Assembly: GCA_037447655.1 (NCBI GenBank)
Contig: JBBHKE010000914.1
Location: 118,303-182,302, forward strand
Source: Zygnema cylindricum
Lineage: Eukaryota > Streptophyta > Zygnematophyceae > Zygnematales > Zygnemataceae
Reading direction: 5' to 3'
DNA: 64,000 nucleotides
Made by a program: the position numbers and the translations under genes
In this document: piece after piece, positions 1 through 11,286 of the stretch
Layout: each line of letters begins with the position of its first letter
How positions within the stretch are numbered: the first letter of the stretch is position 1
Notes under the pieces: model-generated
The model's input: the letters and a program-made list of their open reading frames with translations, nothing else
What the model was told of the DNA's origin: nothing
The model's database searches: none

Positions 1-188
1 GAGGCAGAGGGAGAGGGGGAGGAAGGGAGAGAGAGGGAGAGAATAAGCCACTTGCACATCTATGTATGATGTGTAAGCAAATACTGTAGGGGAGAGAAGA
101 GAGCTGAAGTGAACAGTGAAGTACAACTTACAGCTATGGCAAGTCATATTTTATTTTTTATTTTTTATTTTTCCTTCCCTCCTCTCAG

Positions 189-1167
189 CTGACGTCAACA
201 TGATGGGATACGCCAATCCGGCTCAAATTGCCGCTGGGATCCACATTCGGCTCCGGGCTCGAGCATTTATAGTGGCGTCCTCTCCTCCATCTCCCTCTCC
301 CTCTCCTTCTCCCTCGCCATCGCCATCATCCTCTCCCTCCAAGGTTCTAAAATCATCCCAGCCGGATTCGAGAGTTGTGTTTGTAAATCTCGACGCTTGT
401 ATGGGGGAACAAGGAGTGACGACAGAAGTGGTGAAGAGACTCCAAATAAGGTGGTTTTTTTTTTGTCTTACTTTTGCTGTCAAATTAACAGTCTACAGGC
501 GTTTTAGTACTCAAGTAACTTTAGTTTTTTTGTGCTTTTGTACTTTTGTTGGGTGTAAAATTACCACGAGGCGATGTTCACTTTTGTACTTTGTGCTATT
601 TTGCTTTATCTACTTTTCTACTTTTCTGCTTTACTTTTCCTCTTTTCCTTTACTTATCCACTTTTCTTTTTTGATTTTCTACTTTTGCATTTTTGGCTAT
701 CACAGACTATGTTTGTACATATCGTTATATAGAAAGAATCTGATGGTAATTTGAAACTGATTTTTTTTACTAACTCTTGTAATATTATTGTTTCCTCATC
801 GTGGATAGGCGATTGGATTCATTGTCATATGCAGAAAAAATCATTGAAATCATCTTTTCCACGTCCATATCTTTTTTTTCTCTCGGTTGTTGATTATATT
901 TATCAACTCTAATTCTCAGAAAAATCGACGTTTTCGATTGCCTTTCTGTTGCAGATATGGAGATCTTTATAATGAAAAGAACATTATTATCAGTGGAATC
1001 CACACTCATTCTGGTCCAGGAGGGTTTTTACAACATGTGGTTTATCTTATCACTTCTTGGGGTTTTGTCCGTCAATCATTTGAAGCTCTCGTAGGAGGAG
1101 TGGTAGAGGCAATTGTCGAGGCTCACGAGAGTCTTCAACCAGGGGACATATATATAAACGAAGGTAT

Positions 1168-1201
<34 letters not shown>

Positions 1202-1223
1202 CCTCTCTCTCTTTCTCCCTCTC

Positions 1224-1272
<49 letters not shown>

Positions 1273-4200
1273 TTACTCTTTCTCTCAAGTAGAGAGGATT
1301 TTTTTGGTGAGTTGTGATTTTGGTTTGGATGGACTCTTGTTGACATTTATATAACATACATATATAGTGAAGGTGCAGCGCCTATCACTATTGGAGCTAT
1401 TGGAATTATTTATGTTAACACTTACTTAGAATTAACTACACTAAATTATGTTTCACCATGAGGCATATTATGGGCCTTTTAGTGAAAAGCTTGTATTAAC
1501 ACTAATTTATGATTTTGGATAAAAAAAGACCTCACTCGAATTAGAATTATTATCTCTAATAGCAACTGGCAGTGTAATTTGCAAAAAACAGGGGATATAC
1601 ATAATTTATCCATGGTACACCGTGAATTATCGTTAGTGTTGATACCTCTACTTTGGTCTCGGTTTTTTTTCTTTTGCCGCTGACAACAAAATAGCGTTAA
1701 TAACACTTATTGTTCTTCTCTATTGTTTTTTTTTTTTGTAAGTCTGTAAACGGTTCAAAATCGTTATTTGGAGGTGAAATAGGATCAAGAACATTAATTA
1801 AACCTCCACGATAATAATTTACTCTAATAGCGATTCACGTTGTGATTTACTGAAAGGACGAAATTTCAAAAGCAGAGTTTTGGTGAGTTGTGAACTTGTG
1901 TTGGATCGACTCTCAAGCTTCTAAAGTGCGTTATTTTAGATTACAAGTGTTTTTTTTTATTTAGTTTGTTTTATTTTTTGTCTTTTGTGAGGAATTGCAG
2001 GTGAGCTTCTGGACGCCAATATTAACCGGAGTCCGAGTGCATATCTCAACAATCCGGAGGAAGAAAGGAAACTGTACAAATATAATGTGGATAAAGAAAT
2101 GACTCTTTTGAAGTTTACAGATGTGGACGGAGAATCCTTAGGAGTTTTGAGTTTTTTTCCTGTCCATGGAGTTTCTATGAATCGTACAAATGGTTTTATT
2201 TCCGGAGATAATAAAGGGGCGGCATCCCGATTTATGGAAGACTGGCTTGATTTATATTGGGGAAAGGAGGAGGAGGGAAGAGGAGGAGATGAGGTTGGGG
2301 AAAGAAGTTTGAAGGAGGAAGAATGCGATATGCAAGGTGAGTGTTGTTTGTTTTTCTTTCTCTTTTATTTAACCGATTCTTTTATTTCAAAACCGATTCT
2401 TTTATCTCAAATCTGATTCTTTTCTTTCAAAACCGGTCCTTTTCTTTCAAAAGCGATTTTTTTATTTCAAAAGCGATCCTTTAACTTCAAAAGCGATTCT
2501 TTTATTTCAAAAGCGATTCTTTTATTTCAAAACCGATTCCTTTATTTTGAAACTGATTTTTAATTTCAAAACCGATTCTTTTCTTTAAAAACCGATGCTT
2601 TTATTTCAAAACCGATCCTATTTCTTCCAAACCGATTCTTTAATCTCAAAACCAATTCTCTTCTTTCGAAACCGATTTTTTCATTTCAAAACCGTTTTAT
2701 TTTAAAATGTTTCTTTGATTTTCGAAACTGATTTGAAAGATTTGTTAAGGTGGAAGTTGGGATGTGTTAGTATCTGATGTCAAAAAATTATCTCTCTTAC
2801 GCAGTCTCTATAAATAGGATTTTATGAAATATAATTTTTGAGCTTGTCCAAATGTATGTTTATATATGTTAACAAGGCATCATATTAAAGGCTGTAATTT
2901 TTCTTTCCTTTTACTTTCTCTCCTTTACATTTTCTCTTCTTGTAATTTTTCTGTTCTTCTACTTTCTCTCTCCTTGTTATTTGTCCCTGTGTTTCCTTAC
3001 TCTCCCCCTCTCTCTTTCTCCTTCTACTTTCTCTCTGCTTTAACTTCCTCTTTCCATTTATATTCTCTCTCCTTTTACTTGCTTCCTCCCTCATCTTCTC
3101 TCCTATTTTTTTTTTCTCTCTTTCTGTCTCCTTCTGCTTTCTTTCTCCTTGCAATTCCTCTCTCCTTTTACTTTCTCCTCCTTGTATTTTCTCTCTCCTT
3201 TTTGCTTCGGATGAGAGATTCTCTCTCTCCTTTCTCATTCCTAATTCCTCTTCTTCTAATTGCTCTCCTTGGAAAAACGTAACAGACGAACTCCTTTTCC
3301 TTTCTCTCTCCTAATTTCTCTCCTTTTCTTCTAATACTCTCCTTTTCTTCTAATACTCTCCTTTTCTAACTCTCTCCCTCTACTTCCGCCCTCCTTGCGA
3401 AAACATGACAGGCGATGAGATTCTCTCCTTTTCATTTCTCTCTCCTTATTTCCCTCTTTTCTTCTAATACTCTCTCCTTGTAACTCTCTCACTCTACTTC
3501 CTCTCTCCTTGCGGAAACATGACACGATGAGATTTTCTCCTTTTTTACTTTCTCTCCCCTAATTCCCCTCTTTTCTTCTAATACTCTCTCCTTCTAACTC
3601 TCTCCCTCTACTTCCTCTCCTTCCCAAAACATGACAGACGATGAGATTCTCGAGGTGACATCACAGCACCCCTCTCCAGGTGGTCAAGAAAGCCTTTTTG
3701 ACGAAAGTAAAAAAAAAAAAGTTCGATCTCAAAATATCGGAAAACCTCGAGTTGTAGCGGCGTTTGCTACAAGCAATGAGGGAGATGTTTCGCCAAATAT
3801 AAAAGGTCCTTTCTGTATCGATACAGGAGAGCCTTGTGATTTTAACTCTTCTACTTGTGGAGGTTTTGTGGAAAAATGCAACGGTCGAGGGCCGGCGTGA
3901 GTTTTCTCCTCACCTTTACTTTTTCTTACCTTTTCTTACTGTTTCGTACCGTTTTTTACTTTTTTCTTTCTTTTTTACCTTTTCTTACCTTTCCTTACTT
4001 TCCCTTCCCTTTCTTTCCCTTTCCCTCTGTCCACAGCTTTTCTTTCTTGTAATTTATTTTACTGTTTTGTTTTATTTGGGGAGTTTTGTGAATGGGGAGA
4101 GAGAGGAAATTTTTTGGGAAGTTGGAGGTTTTCAACTAAAGAAGAGAAATTAGTCTTTTTGTTGAATTAGAGTCAGAAAAAAAAGAAAAAAAGGAAAAAA

Positions 4201-7200
4201 GATAAAAAAAACCGTTTTTAGAAATTTAGTCCTTTTTCAAATGAAAACTGGAATTGTATTTCGAAAATGGAATCAATTGTTGTTGAATTGAAGTCAGAAA
4301 ACGGTACTTTCCTCTTAAATAGAAATAAGTTGATATGAGAAATTGGTACTTTAGAAATACCTATTATTGTTAAATTAATTTTAAAAATGATACTTTCCTA
4401 ATAAATAGACATAATTATTTTTTAAATTGCAGTCACAAAACAGTACTTTTTCCATAATCAAAAACTGTTCGACTGCTCTAAAAAAAAAGTTGTACTTCCC
4501 TTGTACCCAAATGTTAGTTTTTAGTTGATGTTGCAGTCCCATAGAAACAGTCCTATATTTATTTATTCTTGAGAGAAGAGAGAAAGAGAGAGGGGGGAGA
4601 GAGGGAGAGAGGAGAGTGTGAGAAAAAGGAGAGAGAGAGGCGGAGAGGGAGAGGGAGAGAGAGGGAGGGAGGAGGGGAGCTTAGGGGCAGGAGAGGAGGC
4701 AAGATAGGCTAGGCTGGGCAAACTGCAGATTGAACTAGAGCCTGCAAAATGCCATCTGTAAAGCTTTCACATCGAATTCCAAACAAAGTGTTTACGTGAA
4801 ACTCAAATTGCAAACTAGAAACTGAAAATTTCTACATCCAGTTTGAAATACATGGACGATTACCAAATCATCACCATAAAAGTACCAACAATACGGCTTT
4901 TCTCTCTTTTAAAATACTAGAATGTTATTTGTTTTTTTGTCTTCTTTATTGAAATGATTGTATGAACACTTTATAGATGTGTTTTTAAAATGGTATTTTT
5001 TTTTTTGCAAGTCTTTATTCAAATAATATTCCGGGCTTAAGAAAACAGGTTAACATGTTTTTACATTATGCAATACTACATGAAAATTTGAAAAATTAAT
5101 ATATCCGACTGTAAATTAAAAACTTCACTAAATCTTTTGAAGTTGAATTCTTTGTGTGTGGTCGGAAATCTTCGTGTCGAAAAAACTACCTCAATATCTC
5201 AAAAATAGGAGTTTGAATCTTATCTCGCCCTCTCTCCCTCCCTCTCTTCCTTTCCCTCTCATACTCCATATTGTAATAGTCGCCCCCTTTGATGACTTCT
5301 CCAGTTATGAGTACATAAGCGTTCGAATGTTATTTCAAAACTATCGCATCCACTCTTTTTCATTGTCACTGCTCTTAATTTTAGAGACATTCTTTTTCTT
5401 TTGGAACGCAAAGTCGATTCAGACGTTTAAGTTTTGAATCGGTGCAAGCGAAACGATTTAAGGATTTGAAAGTTTTTCCGGTATTCGCAAAATAGTTCCT
5501 TTTTATATTTTTGCAGTTGTCCGTTTGTCTTCTGATGCAGGACTTAAAATTGCAACCCTCTTGCTTTGCACCAAAACATGACAGACGATGAGATTCTCGA
5601 GGTGACATCACAGCACCCCTCTCCAGGTGGTCAAGAAAGCCTTTTTGACGAAAGTAAAAAAAAAAAAAGTTCGATCTCAAAATATCGGAAAACCTCGAGT
5701 TGTAGCGGCGTTTGCTACAAGTAATGAGGGAGATGTTTCTCCAAATATAAAAGGTCCTTTTTGTATCGATACAGGAGAAGCCTTGCGATTTTATAACTCT
5801 TCTACCTGTGGAGGTTTTGTGGAAAAATGCAACGGTCGAGGGCCGGCGTGAGTTTTCTCCTCACCTTTTCCTACTTTTTCTTACCTTTTCTTACTTTTTC
5901 TTACTTTTTCTTACCTTTTTTCTTACCTTTTCTTACTGTTTGTTACCCTTTTTTACTTTTCTTACTTTTTGACCTTTTCGTACCTTTCCTTACCTTTCCT
6001 TACCTTTCGTTACCTTTTCTTACCTTTCCTTACTTTCCCTTCCCTTTTTTTCCCTTATCTTCCCTTTCCCTCTGTCCACAACTTTTCTGTCTTGTAATTT
6101 ATTTTACTGTTTTGCTTTTTTTGGGGAGTTTTGTTAATGGGGAGAGAGGAGATTTTTTGGGAAGTTGGAAATTTTAAACTAAAGAAGAGAAATTAGTCTT
6201 TTTGTTGAATTAGAGTCAGAAAGAAAAGAAAAAAAAGAAAAAAAGGAAAAAAAAAAAAAAAAAAAAAAAAAACGTTTTATCCTTTTTGAAATGAAAACTG
6301 GAATTATAATTTGAAAATGGAATCAATTGTTGTTGAATTGAAGTCAGAAAACGGTACTTTCCTCTTAAATAGAAATAAGTTGATATGAGAAATTGGTACT
6401 TTAGAAATACCTATTATTGTTAAATTAATTTTAAAAATGATACTTTCCTAATAAATAGACATAATTATTTTTTAAATTGCAGTCACAAAACAGTACTTTT
6501 TCCATAATCAAAAACTGTTCGACTGCTCTAAAAAAAAAGTTGTACTTCCCTTGTACCCAAATGTTAGTTTTTAGTTGATGTTGCAGTCCCATAGAAACAG
6601 TCCTATATTTATTTATTCTTGAGAGAAGAGAGAAAGAGAGAGGGGGGAGAGAGGGAGAGAGGAGAGTGTGAGAAAAAGGAGAGAGAGAGGCGGAGAGGGA
6701 GAGGGAGAGAGAGGGAGGGAGGAGGCGAGGGGTAGAGGGGGAGGGAGAGAGAGGGAGGGAGGGGGCGAGGGGTAGAGGGGGAGGGAGAGAGAGAGGAAGA
6801 GGAACAGACCTTTCCACCCATATCTTTTTCTCCTTCCTTCTCATATCTCCTCTCCTCCCCATTCCCTTTTTCCCCGGGTGGCCTCTCAAAGACCATTTCG
6901 AGAGCACGAGAATCACCTTAGAGGGGAAGAGGGGGAGGGAGAGGGAGAGGGAGAGAGGGAGAGGGAGATTGACAGAGAGCGAGAGGGAGAGGAACAGACC
7001 TTTCTACACATATCTTTGTTTCTTTCCTTCTCATATCTCCTATCCTACTATTCTCTTTTTACCAGTTGGCCCCTTGGAGACCATTTCGAGAGCACAAGAA
7101 TCATCGCAGATCGACAATTTCAAAAAGCTCGAGAACTTTTCCTCTCCGCAAAAGATGTTCTTAATGGAAAAATCGATTTCCGTCAAACTTATCTCCAAAT

Positions 7201-10200
7201 GTCAAATCTGACCGTCGAATTACCTCCGGATTCGGTGACAGGTGGCGGGCCACGATTGGTCCAAACTTGTCCTGCGGCCTTAGGATTCAGTTTTGCCGCA
7301 GGAACTACCGATGGGCCCGGAGCTTTTAATTTTAAGCAGGGAGATGACCAGGTGAGAGGGAGGGAGAGAGAGGGAGGGAGGAAGAGGGAGGGAGGAGAGG
7401 GAGGGGGGAAGGGAGGGGGGAAGGGAGGGAGGGAGGGAGAGAGAGAGAGGGAGAAACTTGTCCCGCGGAACGACTGATGAGCCCGGAGCTTTTAATATTA
7501 AGTAGGGAGATGACCAGGTGAGAGAGAGAGAGAGAGAGAGAGGGATTTGAAGTTGTATTATCAATTCGTAGTATATTCTTTCTCTGTATCATTATTTTGT
7601 AAGTTTCTTTCCTTTCTTAATATTTTTTTGCAGGGAAATCCCTTTTGGCGCCTCGTGGGAGGTTTTTTGAAGGCTCCCACTCCCTATCAAGTGGAATGCC
7701 AAAAACCGAAACCAGTTCTTCTCGATACCGGAGAAATGTTCTTGCCTTATGCTTGGGCGGTACGTCCTTTTCCGCTGTTGTCCTTTTCTGTTTTATCGGT
7801 TTCTGCTTTTGTCCTTTTCTGTTTTGTCCTTTTTTCGCTTTCTTCCTTCTGTTTTTATCCTTTTCTGCTTTTGTCATTTCTTGTTTTTTTGTCCTTTTCC
7901 ACTTTTGTCTTTCTCTGCTTTTGTCCTTTTTTCGCTTTCTTCCTTTTTCCAATTTCTTCGTTCTCCCCTTTTTTTCCTTTTCCCCTTTTCTTGTATTCCC
8001 CGTTCCTTTTTTCCTTTCCACTTTCCTCCTTTTCCTGGTTTATTTGCTGTACTTATTTCTGTACTTCTATGTCTCAATTTTTTTTTCGTATTGTTTCGTC
8101 CTTTTCCTCTCTTTCTTTCCTGGATTATTTTTCTGCCCAAGTTATGCCTTTATTTTTCTGTATTGTTATGTTTTTTTTACTGTTTCCCTCTCATCTTTTT
8201 CCTGTTTTATTTGTCTCTCCATTTTTGTCTTTATTTCGTCTTTACTTCTTTGTGTTTTTACCTCCTTTTCCTCACTTTTTGTCTTTTCCCATATTTTTTT
8301 TTTCTGTACAGTGATGCCTTTAAAGTTCTGTATTTTTATTTCCTTTTCCACTTTTTGCTTTTTTCTGGTTTATTTTTGTCATGTCCCAATTCTTACATCA
8401 ACTTTTACTTTCACTTCTTCTTCTTCTTTTTTGACTTTTTTCTTCTTTTTATTCTTTAACTTTGTGCATTTTTCTTCCATAAGGAGTTTTTTTTTAACAT
8501 GTTTTGTTTTTTCGGGCAGCCGGAAATTTTGCCGATTTCGATTCAACGAATTGGACAACTCATCATTTTAGGATTTCCAGGAGGTAAGGGTTTTTTTTGC
8601 CCTCCCTCCTCTCCCTTTATTAAATGAAATTTGACAATTTTACTGCAGAATTCTCAGCGGTAGTCTTACCTCTCTATCTCTTCTTTTCTTATCCATACTC
8701 TTTCTTATCCATTTCTTCTCTCTTTATGAAAGAGAGAAGGCAATTTTCTCTTTCTTAAGGTAATTTTCATTTGTAGACATTTTCCGCTCTTAATTTTCAA
8801 CCATACTCATCCCTCTCTCTCAAATATTTTCCGTACCCGTCTGTCTCTCTTTCTCTCGCTCTCCCTTTAGTGCCACCCTTCTTCCCAACCATCTTACCTT
8901 ATAGAGCCACTCTCTTTTCCGCCTTTCACTCCCCTTCCCTTCACTCTCCTTCCTTCCCGTTCTCCCTACTCCCCCTCCCCTCCTTACCTCCTTAGACTTT
9001 TTACCTCCCTCATTCCCTTCCTCCCTTCTCTCTTCTCCCCTCTCTCTTCCCCCTCCCTCCCTTCCCCCCTAGAGCTGAGCACCATGGCTGGTCGCCGCCT
9101 CCGGAATGCGGTGAAGGCGGCTCTCCGAGAAACCATACCGGACGAGTTTGGGAATAAGACAAAAATTGTTATTGGAGGACTTTCTAATGCTTATTCTCAA
9201 TATGTTACCACTTTTGAAGAATACCAGGTCCAGCGATATGAGGTTTGTTTCTTAGTTTCTTTTGTTTTTATTTTGGTGTTGAAATCGCACTTTTGTCATG
9301 TAACTTTTAGCGTCTTCTTTATAATTTTAATTTTTACATCATAACTTCAATCCCCAATTTTGTTTCTACATCATAATTTCGTTGCGTATTTCATGATTTT
9401 CTCTGCGTTTTCTTTTGCCCAAATAGACAATTTTCAACTCAGAAAAGGACAAAACTAGGCTTAATTTGGCATGATGGTTGTTTTACTTTTAACATTGAAC
9501 CTATGAAGGTTAATAAAACTTACTTGGTGCTGGTTTTTTTTTTTTTTACCTCTAACCACAAAATATGGGATATAATGCTAATTGTCAGCGGTCATTAATC
9601 ATCCGCGTCGTTTGTATAAAAAATTAAATTTAACAACATTAAAAAAGTTTTTTACGCAAATGATTTCTTTACTCAAATAACTATTTATAAACAACCTGCG
9701 GTGTTGTAAAACTGCGACTTTTCTATCCAACTGTCAAAAAAATTAGGAGAGTATGAGCTGTAACCTTTTCAAAATTGAGAATAAAGAATGAACAAAAAAA
9801 GAATGATTTAGCCTAAAAACTAAGAAACGATGGATTTCTGTTTTTTTTTTTTTTTTTTTCAGGGTGCATCCACACTATTTGGTCCTCACACACTTAGTGC
9901 CTATATTCAAGAATTTCAAAAACTGGCAATTGCTTTAGCACTCGGAAAAGAAGTTCCCTGCGGTCCCTCTCCTCCCGACCTCCTTTCTCGACAATTAGGG
10001 TTTCTTCCTCCCGTTATCGCCGATTCCGTACCAAGTAAAACAAAATTCGGAGATATTATTCGTGACGTGACGCCTGGTAAAAATGTGACAAACGGTGACG
10101 TTATCGAAGTCATTTTTTGGTCGGCTTGTCCCAGAAACGATCTCCAAACCGAGGGAACTTTTGCTTTAGTCGAGAGATTTGATTCGTCTTCGGAAGAGTG

Positions 10201-10423
10201 GATACCGAAATACGACGATGATGATTGGTCTTTGAAATTTAAGTGGGAAAGACCTTCGAAATTAAGTCGGTTTAGTTATGCGACGATAATTTGGGATATT
10301 CCTCAGTCGGCTTCTCAAGGAACTTATCGAATTCGACATTTTGGAGCGAGTAAACAATTTCTCGGGCAAGTGAAATATTTTTCGGGAGCTTCGAGCTCTT
10401 TCTTTGTAAAAAAGCGGTGCTGA
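189..10423 (+). CDS. NCER: neutral ceramidase, 5'-incomplete, 9 coding exons visible
   Basis: Hydrolyses ceramide to sphingosine and fatty acid; the family is secreted or membrane-associated. I place exons at 189-450, 955-1163, 2001-2336, 3638-3896, 7066-7351, 7634-7759, 8520-8583, 9073-9242 and 9863-10423 (TGA). Every junction is GT-AG with matching phase; with one base from the upstream exon the total is 2274 nt, giving 757 residues plus stop. Family landmarks: DVNMMGYANPAQ near the start; GIHTHSGPGG (zinc-ligand His); VHGVSMNRTN and ISGDNKGAA; SNEGDVSPN, which holds the nucleophile Ser of the family; FCIDTGEPCDF; MAGRRLRNAVK; and a C-terminal immunoglobulin-like domain (VIEVIFWSACPRND to FFVKKRC). 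The signal peptide and first strands lie upstream of the window, because the reading frame enters at 189 in phase 1 after a CTCTCAG acceptor. Unusual points are a Pro-Ser dipeptide stretch near residue 30-45 and an acidic Glu/Gly-rich insert at the end of exon 3. The identity is very secure; exon edges are inferred from phase and family alignment. Confidence 0.95.
451..954 (+). other. ceramidase intron 1
   Basis: This intron runs GTGGTT...TTGCAG and is T-rich, with CTTTT-type runs at 520-690. Phase 2: AG from 449-450 joins A at 955 to make the Arg codon before Tyr-Gly-Asp-Leu-Tyr. I see no other gene in it. Confidence 0.85.
1168..1285 (+). repeat. (CT)n microsatellite in ceramidase intron 2
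   Basis: Nearly uninterrupted CT dinucleotides begin five bases after the intron 2 donor (GTATGC at 1164). Translated frames through it give Ser-Leu or Arg-Glu repeats and are not genes. The rest of intron 2 (1286-2000) is AT-rich with no recognisable gene. Confidence 0.9.
2350..2720 (+). repeat. 20-21 bp minisatellite in ceramidase intron 3
   Basis: About 17 imperfect tandem units of the type TTCAAAACCGATTCTTTTAT run from just behind the intron 3 donor (GTGAGT at 2337). Units vary at AACCG/AAGCG and in the T-run length, and the array decays at its 3' end. It is distinct from the CT tracts of the neighbouring introns. Confidence 0.9.
2890..3637 (+). repeat. pyrimidine-rich tract with ~110 bp tandem units carrying decoy splice acceptors
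   Basis: The 3' half of intron 3 is almost pure CT/TTC sequence. From about 3200 it forms about five degenerate units near 110 bp long. Each ends in a version of AAAACATGACAG followed by GATGAGATTCTC, which is the acceptor and first bases of ceramidase exon 4. Copies lie near 3200-3225, 3273-3295, 3399-3424 and 3513-3536; the functional one is 3622-3650. The AG acceptor is weakened in the 3513 copy (GACACGATGAG). Confidence 0.75.
3631..4676 (+). repeat. exon-4 segment, copy 1 of a ~1.05 kb direct repeat
   Basis: This segment holds functional ceramidase exon 4 (3638-3896) plus about 780 bp of intron 4: a TTACC/TTTTC tract, A-rich blocks, a unique AT-rich part and a GA-rich end. A near-identical copy lies at 5578-6726. 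In this copy the Lys-coding run holds 12 A and the frame continues to GDVSPN and PCDFNSSTCGG, so this is the coding version. Confidence 0.9.
4677..5577 (+). other. intron 4 spacer between the two exon-4 copies
   Basis: Mostly unique AT-rich intronic DNA. I see no coding exon, no terminal repeats and no target duplication that would show a transposon brought the second exon copy. Confidence 0.6.
5578..6726 (+). pseudogene. duplicated ceramidase exon 4 (pseudo-exon) plus flanking intron, copy 2
   Basis: The copy begins at the same ATGACAG acceptor (exon-like part 5585-5847) and ends in the same GTGAGT donor context. Differences show it is not equivalent to copy 1. The A-run is 13 long, which shifts the frame before the catalytic GDVSPN block. 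One base is inserted after CAGGAGA and two in TTTTATAAC, turning the conserved Pro-Cys-Asp-Phe of the FCIDTG loop into Ala-Leu-Arg-Phe-Tyr. The intron part is longer through an expanded TTACC tract and a poly-A run near 6249-6271. If spliced in from the standard acceptor it would introduce a frameshift. I see no strong alternative acceptor that rescues the frame; only a weak AG at 5638-5639 would fit. Confidence 0.85.
6610..6797 (+). repeat. GA-rich purine tract
   Basis: Almost pure purine sequence (GAGAGG, GGGAGG units) with a 42-bp-scale internal repeat (GGCGAGGGGTAGAGGGGGAG appears twice near 6724 and 6766). It abuts the duplicated exon 5 edge. Similar tracts are at 4570-4680, 6917-6990 and 7353-7450. 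Confidence 0.85.
6798..6926 (+). pseudogene. duplicated 5' edge of ceramidase exon 5, acceptor lost
   Basis: This stretch matches 6988-7116 closely: the GAACAGACCTTTC start, the pyrimidine tract and the first exon 5 codons (ACCATTTCGAGAGCAC). The acceptor that is CAG at 7063-7065 reads CCGGG here, so no AG is available at the equivalent place and the copy should not be spliced. It ends in a GA tract. Confidence 0.8.
7449..7520 (+). pseudogene. duplicated 3' edge of ceramidase exon 5 with decoy donor
   Basis: A diverged, shortened copy of the end of exon 5 (compare 7264-7360): ACTTGTCCCGCGGAAC, GAGCCCGGAGCTTTTAAT and GGGAGATGACCAGGTGAGAG. It keeps an intact CAG/GTGAGA donor but has an in-frame TAG (AAGTAG in place of AAGCAG), and lies about 97 bp inside intron 5, between GA tracts. 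Confidence 0.8.
7760..8519 (+). repeat. pyrimidine-rich intron 6 with TTTTGTCCTTTTCTGC-type units
   Basis: The intron is dominated by degenerate units of TTTTGTCCTTTTCTGC in its first half (7765-7990), then looser T/C-rich sequence up to the acceptor TTCGGGCAG at 8519. Long Phe/Ser/Leu-rich frames across it come from base composition, not from a gene. Confidence 0.8.
9243..9862 (+). other. ceramidase intron 8
   Basis: AT-rich intron starting GTTTGT and ending in about 22 T followed by CAG at 9860-9862. No other feature seen. Confidence 0.8.
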
Positions 10424-11286
10424 CGTCCGTTCGAAAGAGTTTTTTTTAAAGAAGTAAGAGAGAGAGAGTGAATGTTCGATTTTGTAAAAGAGTCGTTTTT
10501 GTTGTTCATCTATTCATGAGAGTTTGAATCTTCTTTGCATTTTTTTGATTCGTGTAGAGCTAATCGAACACTTTTTTTTCGGTTCTAAAATTGTTTTATT
10601 TGTAATTATTTTTTAAGTATTTCTTTAGACATCAACTCGCCGTATAAGTGGAGCATGTTTAGTTGACGATTTTGTCCGAATTTACATATAAATTCATTTG
10701 ACATGTCCATTTGCTGTTTTCATTTTGTCTATTGCTTAGTTAAAGTTTGTAATTTGTTGTTTTTTTTATTTCTTCCTTCCAACTTTCCTGGCTCGTGGCT
10801 CTTGCTTGTCGAGTACGTTCCTTTTTTGTGGACTTTCAAAGTAACCTTCTTTTTGCTTACTATTAAGGCTTGTTTCGTTAATATACAAAGCCTTGCTTTT
10901 TTCAATTGGTAAACCTTCATTTATTTGGCCAATAGCCTATGTTAAGCCGGAAAAGTTAACGGATATGCGACCATTTTTCCTCTTAAACAAAAAAAATGGC
11001 TAAAAGAAGTATGCTACTAAAAAAATTGATGTTACGTTGTCTGTGGAGGGTGTTGCATACATCGCTGCTTCGTTTATCGCCACGTCAGCAGATGTTCAGG
11101 TAATCAGCGACATTTCGTGTCACTTTATATTTAGCAGGGTCGCATCGAGTATCGGACCGATGTGTTGTGATACACAACCCTAGATGACAAAGAGGGTTTT
11201 TGGCTTTCTGCAAGGAAAAAATGCCACAAAAAAAAGAGCATTCGTTGAATTGGTGATGTCAGATGCTACACCGTGTGTAGCTATTA
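10424..11286. other. intergenic, ceramidase 3' flank
   Basis: The 3' untranslated and flanking DNA of the ceramidase, T-rich to about 10920, then mixed sequence. I see no coding region or clear repeat. Confidence 0.5.

Noticed and set aside
887-1354. ORF with long Ser-Leu repeat
   Set aside because: It is exon 2 of the ceramidase read through the donor into the (CT)n tract; the repeat is intronic.
5585-5847. Second exon 4 as a mutually exclusive functional exon
   Set aside because: The 13-A run shifts the frame before the catalytic motif and the conserved FCIDTG loop is altered; no strong in-frame acceptor.
7547-8571. Long Phe/Ser/Leu-rich ORFs resembling a multi-membrane protein
   Set aside because: They read through pyrimidine-rich intron 6. 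The codons reflect T/C composition, and all three frames are similarly open.
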